Source of the DNA: UBA1146 sp963854815
GTDB lineage: Bacteria > Planctomycetota > UBA8108 > UBA1146
Assembly: GCA_963854815.1 (NCBI GenBank)
Contig: CAWLAN010000049.1
Coordinates: forward strand, 1-18,799
Direction: 5' to 3'
DNA: 18,799 bases
The position numbers and the translations under genes were made by a program. The notes beneath the pieces are model-generated. The model had not been told where the DNA came from, did not search any database, and saw nothing but the letters and a program-made list of their open reading frames with translations. This document shows positions 1 through 7,338 of this stretch, piece by piece (position 1 is the first letter of the stretch; every line of letters begins with the position of its first letter).

Positions 1-2094
1 AAGTGGGCAGTAGGAGGACAGTCGAACCGCAGCGGGGCGCTAAAGGCTATCCAGAAATTGTGTGGCGGCAATGTGTTACATCATCGTCAGTTTAATGACG
101 AAGTGATTCTCTGGCATGGTACGGATGCCCATATAAGAGAAAAGTTAACTGAAACCGTAGATAGTTACCGAGGATCATTTGATTACGTCGACTTTTTACG
201 AACTGAGTATGCTCTGCCCATTTTAAGGGCCGTACAACACAATGATAAATATGGGGTAAATAGATATTTTCGATCCTATTTTTGCACTCCTGAGTCATTG
301 GAAAAAGCTGATGCTCTTGAGCTAGAATCCAACGAACGGTTGATTCCAGGTGATGGGGCATTTCTATATTTGCTTCATGATAAAGAAGATGATTTATGTG
401 CTTTGGAGAATCTGGCGAAAAAATATACGACGCAGAACCCTAGCCACATAGTTGTACTAAATAAAAAGTTACCCGCTCTGTTCGATATTTGTTTGCAACT
501 GTACGCAGTCCAAGTGCTCCAGAGAAATGCAAATATCAAAGGGTTTGATCCTGTAGCAGAAGATGAGCTGCGTCTTTATTCGGATGATACTAGGGGAGAA
601 CTTCAAAGGTTACTAAAGCAGGTTGTAACACCAACACAGAACGCAAGATTTGTAAGTAGCGACAGTTTGTTTTCGACAAGCAGCATTCATGATTTCCGCG
701 TGTGGATTAGCGAGATTGCAGATAAGACATTTTCGAAGACACCGCGTTTGTTTTGTTTTGCACTAAATCGCCACAAACCGTCGTCCATTATGGTTAACGC
801 CAGAAAGAAGCTAACCGCTAGCATCCTAGAGAATTCCAATTTGCCTGAGTTTGGATTCAATAATCCAGACGAGCTCTATGAATATAGCAATATGGTTGGT
901 GGACTCTATCGGACGGTACTTTTGGGTTCTGGACTTTACGGTGAAGTAAAAAAAGGGGAATGGCGATTCCTGATTCCGAAAGAAATCTCTTCTGACAACC
1001 CTGGCTTGAAAGAGGCCTGGAAAAAAGTGGAACTCTTTTTTACTGAGCCAGAAGGAAAGCCCAAACCTTTCAGTAACCTTCTCGGCGAATTGAAACGTCC
1101 ACCCTTCGGAATGCGTGAGGGTCTATTTCCGGTTATTGTTGCCTGTGCGATGAGGACATTTTCTACTAGCGGAGTCCTGATGCACGGCCGTGAATATTTA
1201 GGAGATGTTCGGCCTACCGATATCGAAGCTCTGTGTAAAGAGCCCACTGAATATTTTTTAGAAGTTGTAAAGCTCAGTAAAACTGAAAAAGAAATTCTAC
1301 AAGGTCTTACCGTTTTGTTTCCCTCTGCGGTCACTATTGATGGATCTGAGCCGGACGAATTAAGATTGCTCGCGGATGGCTTGTACGAATGGAAGACTGC
1401 TCTTCCTCGACTCTGTCGTGTAACGGAGAAGCTGTCGAGGGGTACTTTGGCAGTACGAACTGCACTGTTGGAATATGAAAATCCAGCACGTCTCATAACG
1501 CGTGATCTCCTGGTAGCTCTCGGAATATCTAAAACAAATCGACCGAGTTCAAAGGAAATTATCAGCAGTATTGAGGACGCTAAAAGTGAGATTGAAGCGA
1601 TTCAAGGTAAGTATCTTAAAAAGGTTGCTAGCGAGATTCGCGAAGCCCTCCAGGTAGAAATGATTGGAAAAAGTTTGCGGGAGCAATGTAAGGCTTGGTC
1701 TGACAGCTACGCTAGTTTTCCAGATACAGTTTATTCACCAAAAGCAAATGCAATGCTGAATTCATTGAGTTCGAATTATGATAGCGATAATTATCTTGTT
1801 GAGGGAATCACAGCAGTTGTCTATACCCCGATTAAAAGTTGGGATGATCGGTCATTTGATCGGTTTCGAGTTAGTATTCACGGGCATGTGCGGGAGGTTT
1901 TGGAAGGTGCCTGCAATGCCATCAAGGATGGAAGCAACCCTACAGAGGAAGTGCGCAACAAGATTGCTGACCACCTTCTAAATCGACTTCGCAAAGATAC
2001 AGAGATCATTAATACCCTCTTGGGTGAAGAAGCAGATCATAGAATCGCAGGGGTTGTATTTTCACAGGAGGCTCAGGAGGTGGTCCATGGCTAG
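1..2094 (+). CDS. C-terminal part of a large defence-type NTPase (5' end outside window)
   Basis: The frame is open from base 1 with no stop, so the gene starts before the window; an apparent start at base 58 (TTG) is only an internal codon. 697 residues are visible. No Walker A motif is present, as expected if the P-loop domain lies in the missing N-terminal part. Residues 37-42 (LWHGTD) and 366-374 (RPPFGMREG, followed by a hydrophobic LFPVIVACAM stretch) look like the conserved post-ATPase regions of big NTPases found in anti-phage islands (BrxC-like and SspC-like proteins); this is recall of family patterns, not a search. A helical, charged stretch around residues 515-560 could be a coiled coil. 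The stop overlaps the next gene by 8 bases, so the two are co-translated. The DNA is AT-richer than the rest of the window. That it is a defence ATPase is an inference of moderate strength. Confidence 0.72.
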   Translation, partial: KWAVGGQSNRSGALKAIQKLCGGNVLHHRQFNDEVILWHGTDAHIREKLTETVDSYRGSFDYVDFLRTEYALPILRAVQHNDKYGVNRYFRSYFCTPESLEKADALELESNERLIPGDGAFLYLLHDKEDDLCALENLAKKYTTQNPSHIVVLNKKLPALFDICLQLYAVQVLQRNANIKGFDPVAEDELRLYSDDTRGELQRLLKQVVTPTQNARFVSSDSLFSTSSIHDFRVWISEIADKTFSKTPRLFCFALNRHKPSSIMVNARKKLTASILENSNLPEFGFNNPDELYEYSNMVGGLYRTVLLGSGLYGEVKKGEWRFLIPKEISSDNPGLKEAWKKVELFFTEPEGKPKPFSNLLGELKRPPFGMREGLFPVIVACAMRTFSTSGVLMHGREYLGDVRPTDIEALCKEPTEYFLEVVKLSKTEKEILQGLTVLFPSAVTIDGSEPDELRLLADGLYEWKTALPRLCRVTEKLSRGTLAVRTALLEYENPARLITRDLLVALGISKTNRPSSKEIISSIEDAKSEIEAIQGKYLKKVASEIREALQVEMIGKSLREQCKAWSDSYASFPDTVYSPKANAMLNSLSSNYDSDNYLVEGITAVVYTPIKSWDDRSFDRFRVSIHGHVREVLEGACNAIKDGSNPTEEVRNKIADHLLNRLRKDTEIINTLLGEEADHRIAGVVFSQEAQEVVHG
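2075..2080 (+). promoter_or_regulatory. Shine-Dalgarno AGGAGG deciding the start of the PAPS-reductase-family gene
   Basis: A perfect AGGAGG lies 6 bases before the ATG at 2087. The same frame is open back to an ATG at 2024, which has no comparable site and would add 21 residues overlapping the upstream gene further, so 2087 is preferred. Confidence 0.8.
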
Positions 2095-2905
2095 TCTTGC
2101 GGAAGCGATTTCTTGTATCGATGAAAAGCCAGAGATCCGACATGTGGTGAGCATCTCTGGTGGCAAAGATTCAGCTGCATTGGCTGTTTACTTAAAAGAG
2201 ACATATCCAGAGCTCCCAGCGGAATATGTGTTTTGTGACACGGGGACAGAACTCCCGGAGACTTATGAGTTTTTGGCCAAATTAGAAGCTGTCCTTGGAA
2301 AGCCGATTCAACGGGTCAATGCCTTGCAGATGATGAAAGTTAGAGAGAAGCCTGGTCGGACGGCATTTGATTGGGTGCTCAAAGAGAGATACGGCGGTTA
2401 TCTGCCAAACCCACGAATGCGTTGGTGCACGAGAGTTCTCAAAATCCAGCCGTTTGAGTACTTCATCGGCAATAGCGAAGCCTTTAGTTACATTGGAATC
2501 CGTGCCGATGAAAACCGGGAAGGATACCAGCCGAATAAGAAACCGCCCGCATTATCACAGAAGCAAAATATCATTCCCGTGTATCCATTTAAGGACGACG
2601 GAATACGCTATCCTGAGGTGGAAGGCATCTTGGAAAATAGCGGTTTGGGCTTTCCGGATTATTACAGATGGAGATCACGTTCAGGTTGTTACTTTTGCTT
2701 TTACCAACAAAAAGGGGAATGGCAGGGGCTTCTCAAAGAACACCCGGATCTGTTTGAAAAAGCGAAGCAGTATGAAAAAAGTGGGGGCAAGAACAAGTTC
2801 ACTTGGGTAGATGGCAGAACCTTGGACGAGTTGGAAGTAGACCAGCGGGAATACCCCGTACAAGATGTCGATGAAGCTGACGGGTGTGCCATCTGTCATC
2901 TATAG
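2087..2905 (+). CDS. PAPS reductase / ATP-pyrophosphatase family protein, SspD/DndC-like
   Basis: A 272-residue protein of the adenine nucleotide alpha-hydrolase (PP-loop) superfamily. The PP-loop SGGKDS is at residues 24-29, followed by FCDTGTELPETY (49-60), where PAPS reductases bind nucleotide, and IGIRADENR (136-144). Cysteines fall in a pattern suggesting a metal or Fe-S site: RWCTRVLK (C114), GCYFC (C201, C204) and a terminal GCAIC (C267, C270). In DNA phosphorothioation (DndC, SspD) proteins of this family activate DNA for sulfur insertion; in sulfate assimilation (CysH) they reduce PAPS. The context, directly behind a large NTPase and with no cys genes, argues for the DNA-modification or defence role. 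The 8-base overlap and strong SD show translational coupling. A PAPS-reductase component of a BREX-type island is the main alternative. Family membership is near certain; the pathway is inferred. Confidence 0.88.
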   Translation: MASLAEAISCIDEKPEIRHVVSISGGKDSAALAVYLKETYPELPAEYVFCDTGTELPETYEFLAKLEAVLGKPIQRVNALQMMKVREKPGRTAFDWVLKERYGGYLPNPRMRWCTRVLKIQPFEYFIGNSEAFSYIGIRADENREGYQPNKKPPALSQKQNIIPVYPFKDDGIRYPEVEGILENSGLGFPDYYRWRSRSGCYFCFYQQKGEWQGLLKEHPDLFEKAKQYEKSGGKNKFTWVDGRTLDELEVDQREYPVQDVDEADGCAICHL

Positions 2906-2916
2906 CAAAATAGACG

Positions 2917-3207
2917 TCACAGAAGACCAGCGAGACTCTCTATCGAATCTTCGAGGTCTTCGCTTATTTCTCCTTTGGGCAGGATGCGGAGGAGTTCGTC
3001 TTCTTTACGGCGCTGGAGGGTTCTCTTTAATGCGCTTGGGGTAGTCTGTATTGCTGAAGCCAGAATATTCGGAATCTCTTGAGTTGTTTCAACTTTTAAC
3101 TCCGCAAGTTCGAATAGAGTTTCAGTAGGCGAGCCATCAGAGACAAGGTATTCATCCGGGGGCACATAAGTAGGTGCAGCTTCCTGTAGTGTTTCTATCA
3201 GAGACAT
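2917..3207 (-). CDS. Small hypothetical protein, possible HTH-like segment
   Basis: A 96-residue minus-strand frame that ends 12 bases past the stop of the PAPS-reductase-family gene, converging on it. I do not recognise it. The composition is protein-like: acidic C-terminus, an alternating helical pattern, and a stretch around residues 44-68 (IPNILASAIQTTPSALKRTL and then a basic RRK) that could form a helix-turn-helix; this is only a visual impression. The frame stays open 19 codons upstream of the ATG to a TGA at 3265-3267 without another usual start codon. No good Shine-Dalgarno precedes the ATG, so either the start is unusual or this is a remnant or chance frame. Confidence 0.4.
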   Translation of the reverse strand: MSLIETLQEAAPTYVPPDEYLVSDGSPTETLFELAELKVETTQEIPNILASAIQTTPSALKRTLQRRKEDELLRILPKGEISEDLEDSIESLAGLL

Positions 3208-3312
3208 CTCAAGACTTTCGTTTGACCCATAGGTTAACTTTAGTGCGTCATTGGCTACATCTCTTCAAGTTGACGCATGCTCGCAAATCAATGCTAACTT
3301 TCAAACCTAATT

Positions 3313-3396
3313 ATGCATCTCGATGGCGTACGCTCCGCCGAAGGAGAGAAACTGCTGCACCCGGAGGTCTACGCGACGCTCAACGTGCTGCCGTAG
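3313..3396 (+). pseudogene. Possible gene-end fossil at the edge of the AT-rich region
   Basis: A 27-codon frame, ATG at 3313 and TAG at 3394-3396, reads as a sensible GC-rich protein end (for example EGEKLLHPEVYATLNVLP). It follows AT-rich non-coding sequence with an in-frame stop at 3295-3297 and has no Shine-Dalgarno. It might be the truncated 3' end of a gene cut by insertion of the upstream island. I cannot name the parent family. The opposite strand of the same stretch is also open, so chance is a real alternative. Confidence 0.2.
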
Positions 3397-3422
3397 GCGT
3401 CCTCGGACATGTAGCTTCTATT

Positions 3423-4247
3423 TCAGGACTCCATTTCGAGTTCTGCGCTGGTGAGTCCCATTTCGCAACGAACCGGTCGCCGTTGCTGGTAGTAGTCCCA
3501 TGTGGGGAGGTGACGGCGTTTTATCGAATCGTTCTCGGGGTGCCAGAGATGGAAGACGTCATTGGAGCCATACAGGTTTTTGACGATCGGTCGAGGTCTC
3601 AGGCGCATGGCTCGGTCACGCAGGTCACTATCTTCCAGGCCCCAGCCAGTAAACCGCTCATCGTATCCATTTAGATGTTCGTACAGTTGTCTGTCCATGG
3701 CAAAGTTACCCCCGAATATTTTTGGCCGGTTCTTCAGGCGAAACAGGGTTCCCCAGTGCGACTTTAACCATCTTCTTCTCGAATCCTTGCGGTGCTTTGC
3801 TGTTACCAGATTCTCGTAGTTGCCAGCATTGATGTCCTCTTCTGATATTTGTTCGGAGACTTCCTTGCTGAGACGATATACACCCCCAACATGAAAACTA
3901 AATGCTTCATGAACTTCGAGATGTTTTGCGACGAAGTGGCCAGGCGGGATGCAATCCCCGTCCGCGAAGATCAGAAGGGGACTGTCGTCCGAAAGTCTGA
4001 CGGCTTCGTTGATGATGATAGTTTTCCGAAATCCAAGATCTTCATGCCGAACGTGTTTGGTCTCAAATCCCACGGTTTTGGATTCGCTGGTGAACTGCTG
4101 CAGCCACTCTTCGAGGTCCGGTTTCGAACCGTCGTCTGCGATGATGAGATTGAAATCGAGACACGATTGGCGAAGGTAGCCCCGGAGGGCCTTTCGAAAG
4201 AGTGTCAGGTTGTTATATGCGCTGACGATCACGCAGGCTGAAGCCAC
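3423..4247 (-). CDS. Glycosyltransferase family 2 (GT-A fold) with galactosyltransferase-like C-terminal region
   Basis: 274 residues. The N-terminal GT-A domain shows VIVSAYNN (6-13), the nucleotide-binding ADDGS (37-41) and the metal-binding DGDCIPP (96-102). The C-terminal part has GGNFAMDR (179-186), GYDERFTGWGLEDSDL (194-209), where the ED pair is the usual catalytic or acceptor motif, and HLWHP (233-237), a common metal-ligand His region. This layout matches polymerising or antigen-type sugar transferases that move a sugar from an activated nucleotide sugar to a glycan or protein. No membrane segment or signal peptide is seen, so it is cytoplasmic or peripheral. The start is GTG at 4245-4247, with AGAGGA just upstream overlapping the end of pilT; the gap to the pilT stop is 12 bases, so the two are one transcription unit. 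The acceptor is unknown; pilin or surface glycan is possible. Confidence 0.9.
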   Translation of the reverse strand: MASACVIVSAYNNLTLFRKALRGYLRQSCLDFNLIIADDGSKPDLEEWLQQFTSESKTVGFETKHVRHEDLGFRKTIIINEAVRLSDDSPLLIFADGDCIPPGHFVAKHLEVHEAFSFHVGGVYRLSKEVSEQISEEDINAGNYENLVTAKHRKDSRRRWLKSHWGTLFRLKNRPKIFGGNFAMDRQLYEHLNGYDERFTGWGLEDSDLRDRAMRLRPRPIVKNLYGSNDVFHLWHPENDSIKRRHLPTWDYYQQRRPVRCEMGLTSAELEMES

Positions 4248-4259
4248 GGTGTTTCCTCT

Positions 4260-5402
4260 TTATTTCCCACCCAGCATCGCCTGCAGGGAGGCGGAGTTGG
4301 CGCTGCGTAGAGCCGCTTCCATGTCGACCGATCCATCCTCGACCAGTTGCTTGAGGTGCTGGTCCAGAGTGATGCAGCCGTTTTTGCGGTGGGTTTCCAG
4401 GGTGGCGGGGATCTGCGCCCATTTGCCGGTACGGATCAGATTGGCGATGGATGAGTGATTCGTCATCACTTCCATCGCGGCTCGTCGTCCCTTTCCATCG
4501 GATCTTGGCACCAGTTTCTGGGCGATCACCGAGTGCAGCGAGAAGGATAGTTGCGAACAGATCTCGTTGGTGCGATCCATCGGAAAAATGTCGACCAGTC
4601 GCGTCATCGCACCGCGCGCATCGCGGGTGTGCATGGTGGTGAGGACGACGTGTCCCGTCTCCGCTGCGGTCAAGGCCAGTGCCGCGGTCTCCGGGTCACG
4701 GATCTCACCGACGAAGATGACATCGGGGTCTTCGCGCAGAGCGCTGCGCAGCCCTCCAGAGAAGCTCTCTAGATGAGTGCCCAGCTCGCGCTGGGAGATG
4801 AGAGCCCGGTCGCCCTCGAGGACGTACTCGATGGGATCTTCCAGGGTGATGATCCGTTCTCCCCGATCACGCGCTCGCCGTCGCAGCAAACTGGCGACGG
4901 TGGTCGACTTGCCACTGCCGGTGACCCCGGTGACGATGACGAGTCCTTGTTCGAGCGTGACGATCTCTTGCCAGTTTCGCTCCATCGGAAAACCCAGTTC
5001 TTCCGGTGGTGGGACATTGGTGGCGAGTACCCGGATTGCCGCACAGGTACCTTCGCGGGAACGAAACGCGTTGATGCGAAATGAAAGCTGGCGTTCGGGC
5101 CATTCCCAGGAAGCATCGAGATCCTTACCAGCGGCCAGTTGCTGACGGGCCCTGTCATTGAGAATCGGTTCGAGCAGGGCGATGACCGTCGCGCTATCGA
5201 GCAGTGCTCCTCTGGGTAGGGGTACCAGTTCTCCATCGAAGCGGTAGTGTGCCGGTCGGCCCGATTGCAGGTGGAGATCGCTGATCCGGTGAACTCCATC
5301 GGAGAGGAACGCCGGTTCATCGAAACGACCGAGCAGGTCCTGGATACTCCACTGTTTTTCTCCGACCTCGTAGATAGCGGAGAATGGGACAGAATCGCTC
5401 AT
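4260..5402 (-). CDS. pilT: PilT/PilU-family type IV pilus retraction ATPase
   Basis: 380 residues, near the normal PilT length with an N-terminal extension of about 35 residues. The N-terminal domain has SDLHLQSG (41-48), the typical PilT/PilU entry motif. The ATPase core shows Walker A GVTGSGKST (159-167), Asp box ITLEDPIEY (185-193), Walker B DVIFVGEIRD (227-236) and His box TGHVVLTTMHT (249-259). The C-terminal ANLIRTGKWAQIP segment (320-332) matches the conserved PilT C-terminal helix. These hexameric ATPases power pilus depolymerisation and twitching. Walker B reads GEIRD rather than GEMRD, so a PilU-like paralogue cannot be excluded. The start has AGGAGA 8 bases upstream. No other pilus genes are in view; the downstream partner is a glycosyltransferase. 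Confidence 0.93.
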   Translation of the reverse strand: MSDSVPFSAIYEVGEKQWSIQDLLGRFDEPAFLSDGVHRISDLHLQSGRPAHYRFDGELVPLPRGALLDSATVIALLEPILNDRARQQLAAGKDLDASWEWPERQLSFRINAFRSREGTCAAIRVLATNVPPPEELGFPMERNWQEIVTLEQGLVIVTGVTGSGKSTTVASLLRRRARDRGERIITLEDPIEYVLEGDRALISQRELGTHLESFSGGLRSALREDPDVIFVGEIRDPETAALALTAAETGHVVLTTMHTRDARGAMTRLVDIFPMDRTNEICSQLSFSLHSVIAQKLVPRSDGKGRRAAMEVMTNHSSIANLIRTGKWAQIPATLETHRKNGCITLDQHLKQLVEDGSVDMEAALRSANSASLQAMLGGK

Positions 5403-5687
5403 CGAAGGGTTCTCCTCTCGTTAACGGTCGATCCTACCAGAGAGAGGCGATCCCGGTGCGCTTGCAGGGCATCGAGCAGCCCCGTATCCTCGAATTGTCG
5501 CTTCCGGAGCCCTGTTCGGGGTCTCCTGGGGCAATTATTGGACGGATGTGCGAATTTCCCTGCAGGAACTGCGTCCATCGGTCGAAAATAACATCGTCGG
5601 CAGGCTGCCGACCTGCGTACCGGAACTCCGGGATGTACGCCCCCCGGAGACGGTACGAGAGTCCGCAGCCACCACAGGAATTCAATC
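5403..5687. other. Divergent intergenic region between pilT and rnc
   Basis: This stretch separates the minus-strand pilT from plus-strand rnc and should hold both promoters, though I see no convincing -35/-10 pair. Several GC-rich frames are open on both strands; one on the minus strand ends in an ATGA overlap with the pilT start (TGA at 5399-5401). None has a recognisable family motif and a good Shine-Dalgarno together, so none is called as a gene. Confidence 0.5.
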
Positions 5688-6422
5688 ATGGTTGGTCCGC
5701 GCGGATTTGAACACGAACACATTGCTCCGGTCGATCTCCAGCGCCTCGAGGCGTGTGAGAAACGGATCGGATATCGCTTCCGTGATCCCAACCACCTCGT
5801 CCAGGCGCTGACCCATTCCTCCCTGAAGACCATCGATAATCCCTGTAACGAGCGAATGGAATTCCTCGGAGATTCGGTGCTCGGAATGGTGATGACCGAG
5901 TTTCTCTTCAATTTCTTTCCCGATCGTCCCGAGGGCGAACTGACCCAGATCAAGTCTGCAGTGGTCTCGACCAATACGCTGGCCGAGGAGAGCCAACGCC
6001 TCGGTCTCGACGAGGCCTATGCGGTCGGCAAGGGAGTGACCAGTCGTCGCAAACTCCCCAACAGTTTGATGGCAAACGTCTTCGAGGCAGTGATCGCTGC
6101 CATCTATCTCGATAGCGGCATCGAAGAGGCCAAGGAGTTCATCATCCGAAACCTATATCACCAGGTACTGGCGGTGAATCAGAAGGAACACTCGGTGAAC
6201 TACAAGTCGATTCTGCAGCAATATCTCCAACGCGATGATGGCTCGACACCGAACTACCGCGTGATCAGCGAGACCGGACCCGATCACGCCAAGGAGTTCG
6301 TGGTGCAAGCGATGCTGAAGCGTGAAGTCCTCGGTACCGGACAGGGCAACACCAAGAAGGAAGCAGAGCAGGAAGCTGCGCGTCTTTCGCTCGAGCAACT
6401 CGGAATCGATCCCGCCGACTGA
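5688..6422 (+). CDS. rnc: Ribonuclease III
   Basis: 244 residues, standard length. It cleaves double-stranded RNA in rRNA maturation and mRNA decay, acting as a homodimer in the cytoplasm. The RNase III domain (about 15-160) has the signature NERMEFLGDSVLG (54-66), with E58 and D62 matching the E41 and D45 metal ligands of the E. coli enzyme. The second catalytic helix reads LMANVFEAVIAAIYLDSG (127-144): E133 matches E117, but N130 stands where E. coli has D114. A double-stranded-RNA-binding domain follows (about 170-240), with the typical ending GNTKKEAEQEAARLSLEQL. The ATG at 5688 is preceded by CAGGAA at about 8 bases. It is followed by a long hairpin and a convergent gene. Confidence 0.96.
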   Translation: MVGPRGFEHEHIAPVDLQRLEACEKRIGYRFRDPNHLVQALTHSSLKTIDNPCNERMEFLGDSVLGMVMTEFLFNFFPDRPEGELTQIKSAVVSTNTLAEESQRLGLDEAYAVGKGVTSRRKLPNSLMANVFEAVIAAIYLDSGIEEAKEFIIRNLYHQVLAVNQKEHSVNYKSILQQYLQRDDGSTPNYRVISETGPDHAKEFVVQAMLKREVLGTGQGNTKKEAEQEAARLSLEQLGIDPAD

Positions 6423-6473
6423 TCGGGCGCCTCGCTCCTCAGTTGGGCAATTTTGAGCGGTTCTCGACAAGAA

Positions 6474-6518
6474 AGAGCCCGGATCAAAGCGCTCATGCAG
6501 CGCTTCTCACCGGGCTCT
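6474..6518. terminator. Long hairpin between convergent genes, possible bidirectional terminator
   Basis: AGAGCCCGG (6474-6482) pairs perfectly with CCGGGCTCT (6510-6518), and an inner stem AAGCGCT (6487-6493) pairs with AGCGCTT (6499-6505) around a 5-base loop, with a 4-by-4 internal loop between the stems. It sits between the rnc stop and the stop of the convergent gene at 6577. No T-run follows on either strand, so intrinsic termination is uncertain; it may instead protect mRNA 3' ends. Confidence 0.5.
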
Positions 6519-6576
6519 CTCCCTAACACTGGATCACGAGAGGCTCTGTGGGACAGAGCATTCTAGCGGCGTCACC

Positions 6577-7338
6577 TCATTTCTCCTCCTTGCAGATGAC
6601 AGGCGCTGGAACGGGGACATTGACTTGCTGACTCTGGGCAACCTTTTCCATCTGTGCGATCAGTTTCTTGCATCGTTCGACAACCAGTGGGTCCGTTGCA
6701 ATGAGAATCACCGAACGTGTCGAAGGAGAACGGATGATCTCGAAGTGATGATCTGATCGTCTTCGACTGTGGGGTATTTGTATCAATGCTCTGGATGTCT
6801 CTTCGAGGTCTGCATATTGCAATGGAATCACGAGAGTCTGGAAAGGATCCTCCGACTTCTCGCGGGGGGGATAGGCAAATACGACCTTGAGCGGGCGAGT
6901 GCTCCCTCGGACTACTCGGGATGAACTCCTCGTCCCCACTCTTGCTCCAGGTGGATTGACCACATCGATTTGCCAGCCGAGTGCCTGAAGAAGTTGGATC
7001 GATACAGTAGGTTCTTTCCAGCGGTTACGATCGAAGAGATGCAGTGTCCCTGCGTCCTGCTCTTCGAGTTTCTGCTCGGCGAGTGGTTTTCCCGATGGGA
7101 GAATTACCAGGTGACCAGAAGACGCATCGATGGCCTGCAACAACTGTAACGCCGTTACAGGATAGGGATACGACGCAGGATCGTCGGCGGCGGGTGTGCC
7201 GTCTTGATGGATCACAGAGGCGATCGTTTCGTTGACCGGATCACAGGGGCAAGCTTGCACTCGATCGGTACCCAAAAAAAACACGGGCGACAGCAACAGT
7301 GCCATGGCGAGGCGAGAGAGGGACAGGGAGGGCAACAT
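6577..7338 (-). CDS. Secreted protein with a secretin-N-like domain
   Basis: 253 residues. An N-terminal hydrophobic signal peptide (about 8-24) is followed by the cysteine pair ACPCD (29-33). Residues 168-232 have the layout of a secretin N (NolW-like) domain: TLVIPLQYADLEETSRAL, then a variable basic loop, then RSVILIATDPLVVERCKKLIAQME. Such domains build the periplasmic rings of type II/III secretion and pilus secretins, but here the secretin barrel is absent, so this is a stand-alone module. The middle (about 95-130) could be an STN-like or second ring domain. ATG at 7336-7338 has AAGGGGAG close upstream. No secretion genes other than distant pilT are in view. The domain call rests on pattern only; a role in envelope or secretion is inference. 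Confidence 0.6.
   Translation of the reverse strand: MLPSLSLSRLAMALLLSPVFFLGTDRVQACPCDPVNETIASVIHQDGTPAADDPASYPYPVTALQLLQAIDASSGHLVILPSGKPLAEQKLEEQDAGTLHLFDRNRWKEPTVSIQLLQALGWQIDVVNPPGARVGTRSSSRVVRGSTRPLKVVFAYPPREKSEDPFQTLVIPLQYADLEETSRALIQIPHSRRRSDHHFEIIRSPSTRSVILIATDPLVVERCKKLIAQMEKVAQSQQVNVPVPAPVICKEEK

Noticed and set aside
3265..3320. Possible recombination (attC-like) site at the island edge
   Set aside because: Some GTTA/TAAC motifs are present but they do not match the core-site consensus or pair as an inverted repeat.
5434..5685. Minus-strand TTG-start frame with a CGGC motif
   Set aside because: There is no second cysteine pair in zinc-finger spacing and no recognisable family; the start follows a stop directly and has no ribosome site.
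5399..5689. Minus-strand open frame before pilT ending in an ATGA overlap with the pilT start
   Set aside because: Its only upstream ATG lies opposite the rnc start, it has no good Shine-Dalgarno, and two other frames in the same stretch look equally open, so chance in GC-rich DNA is likely.
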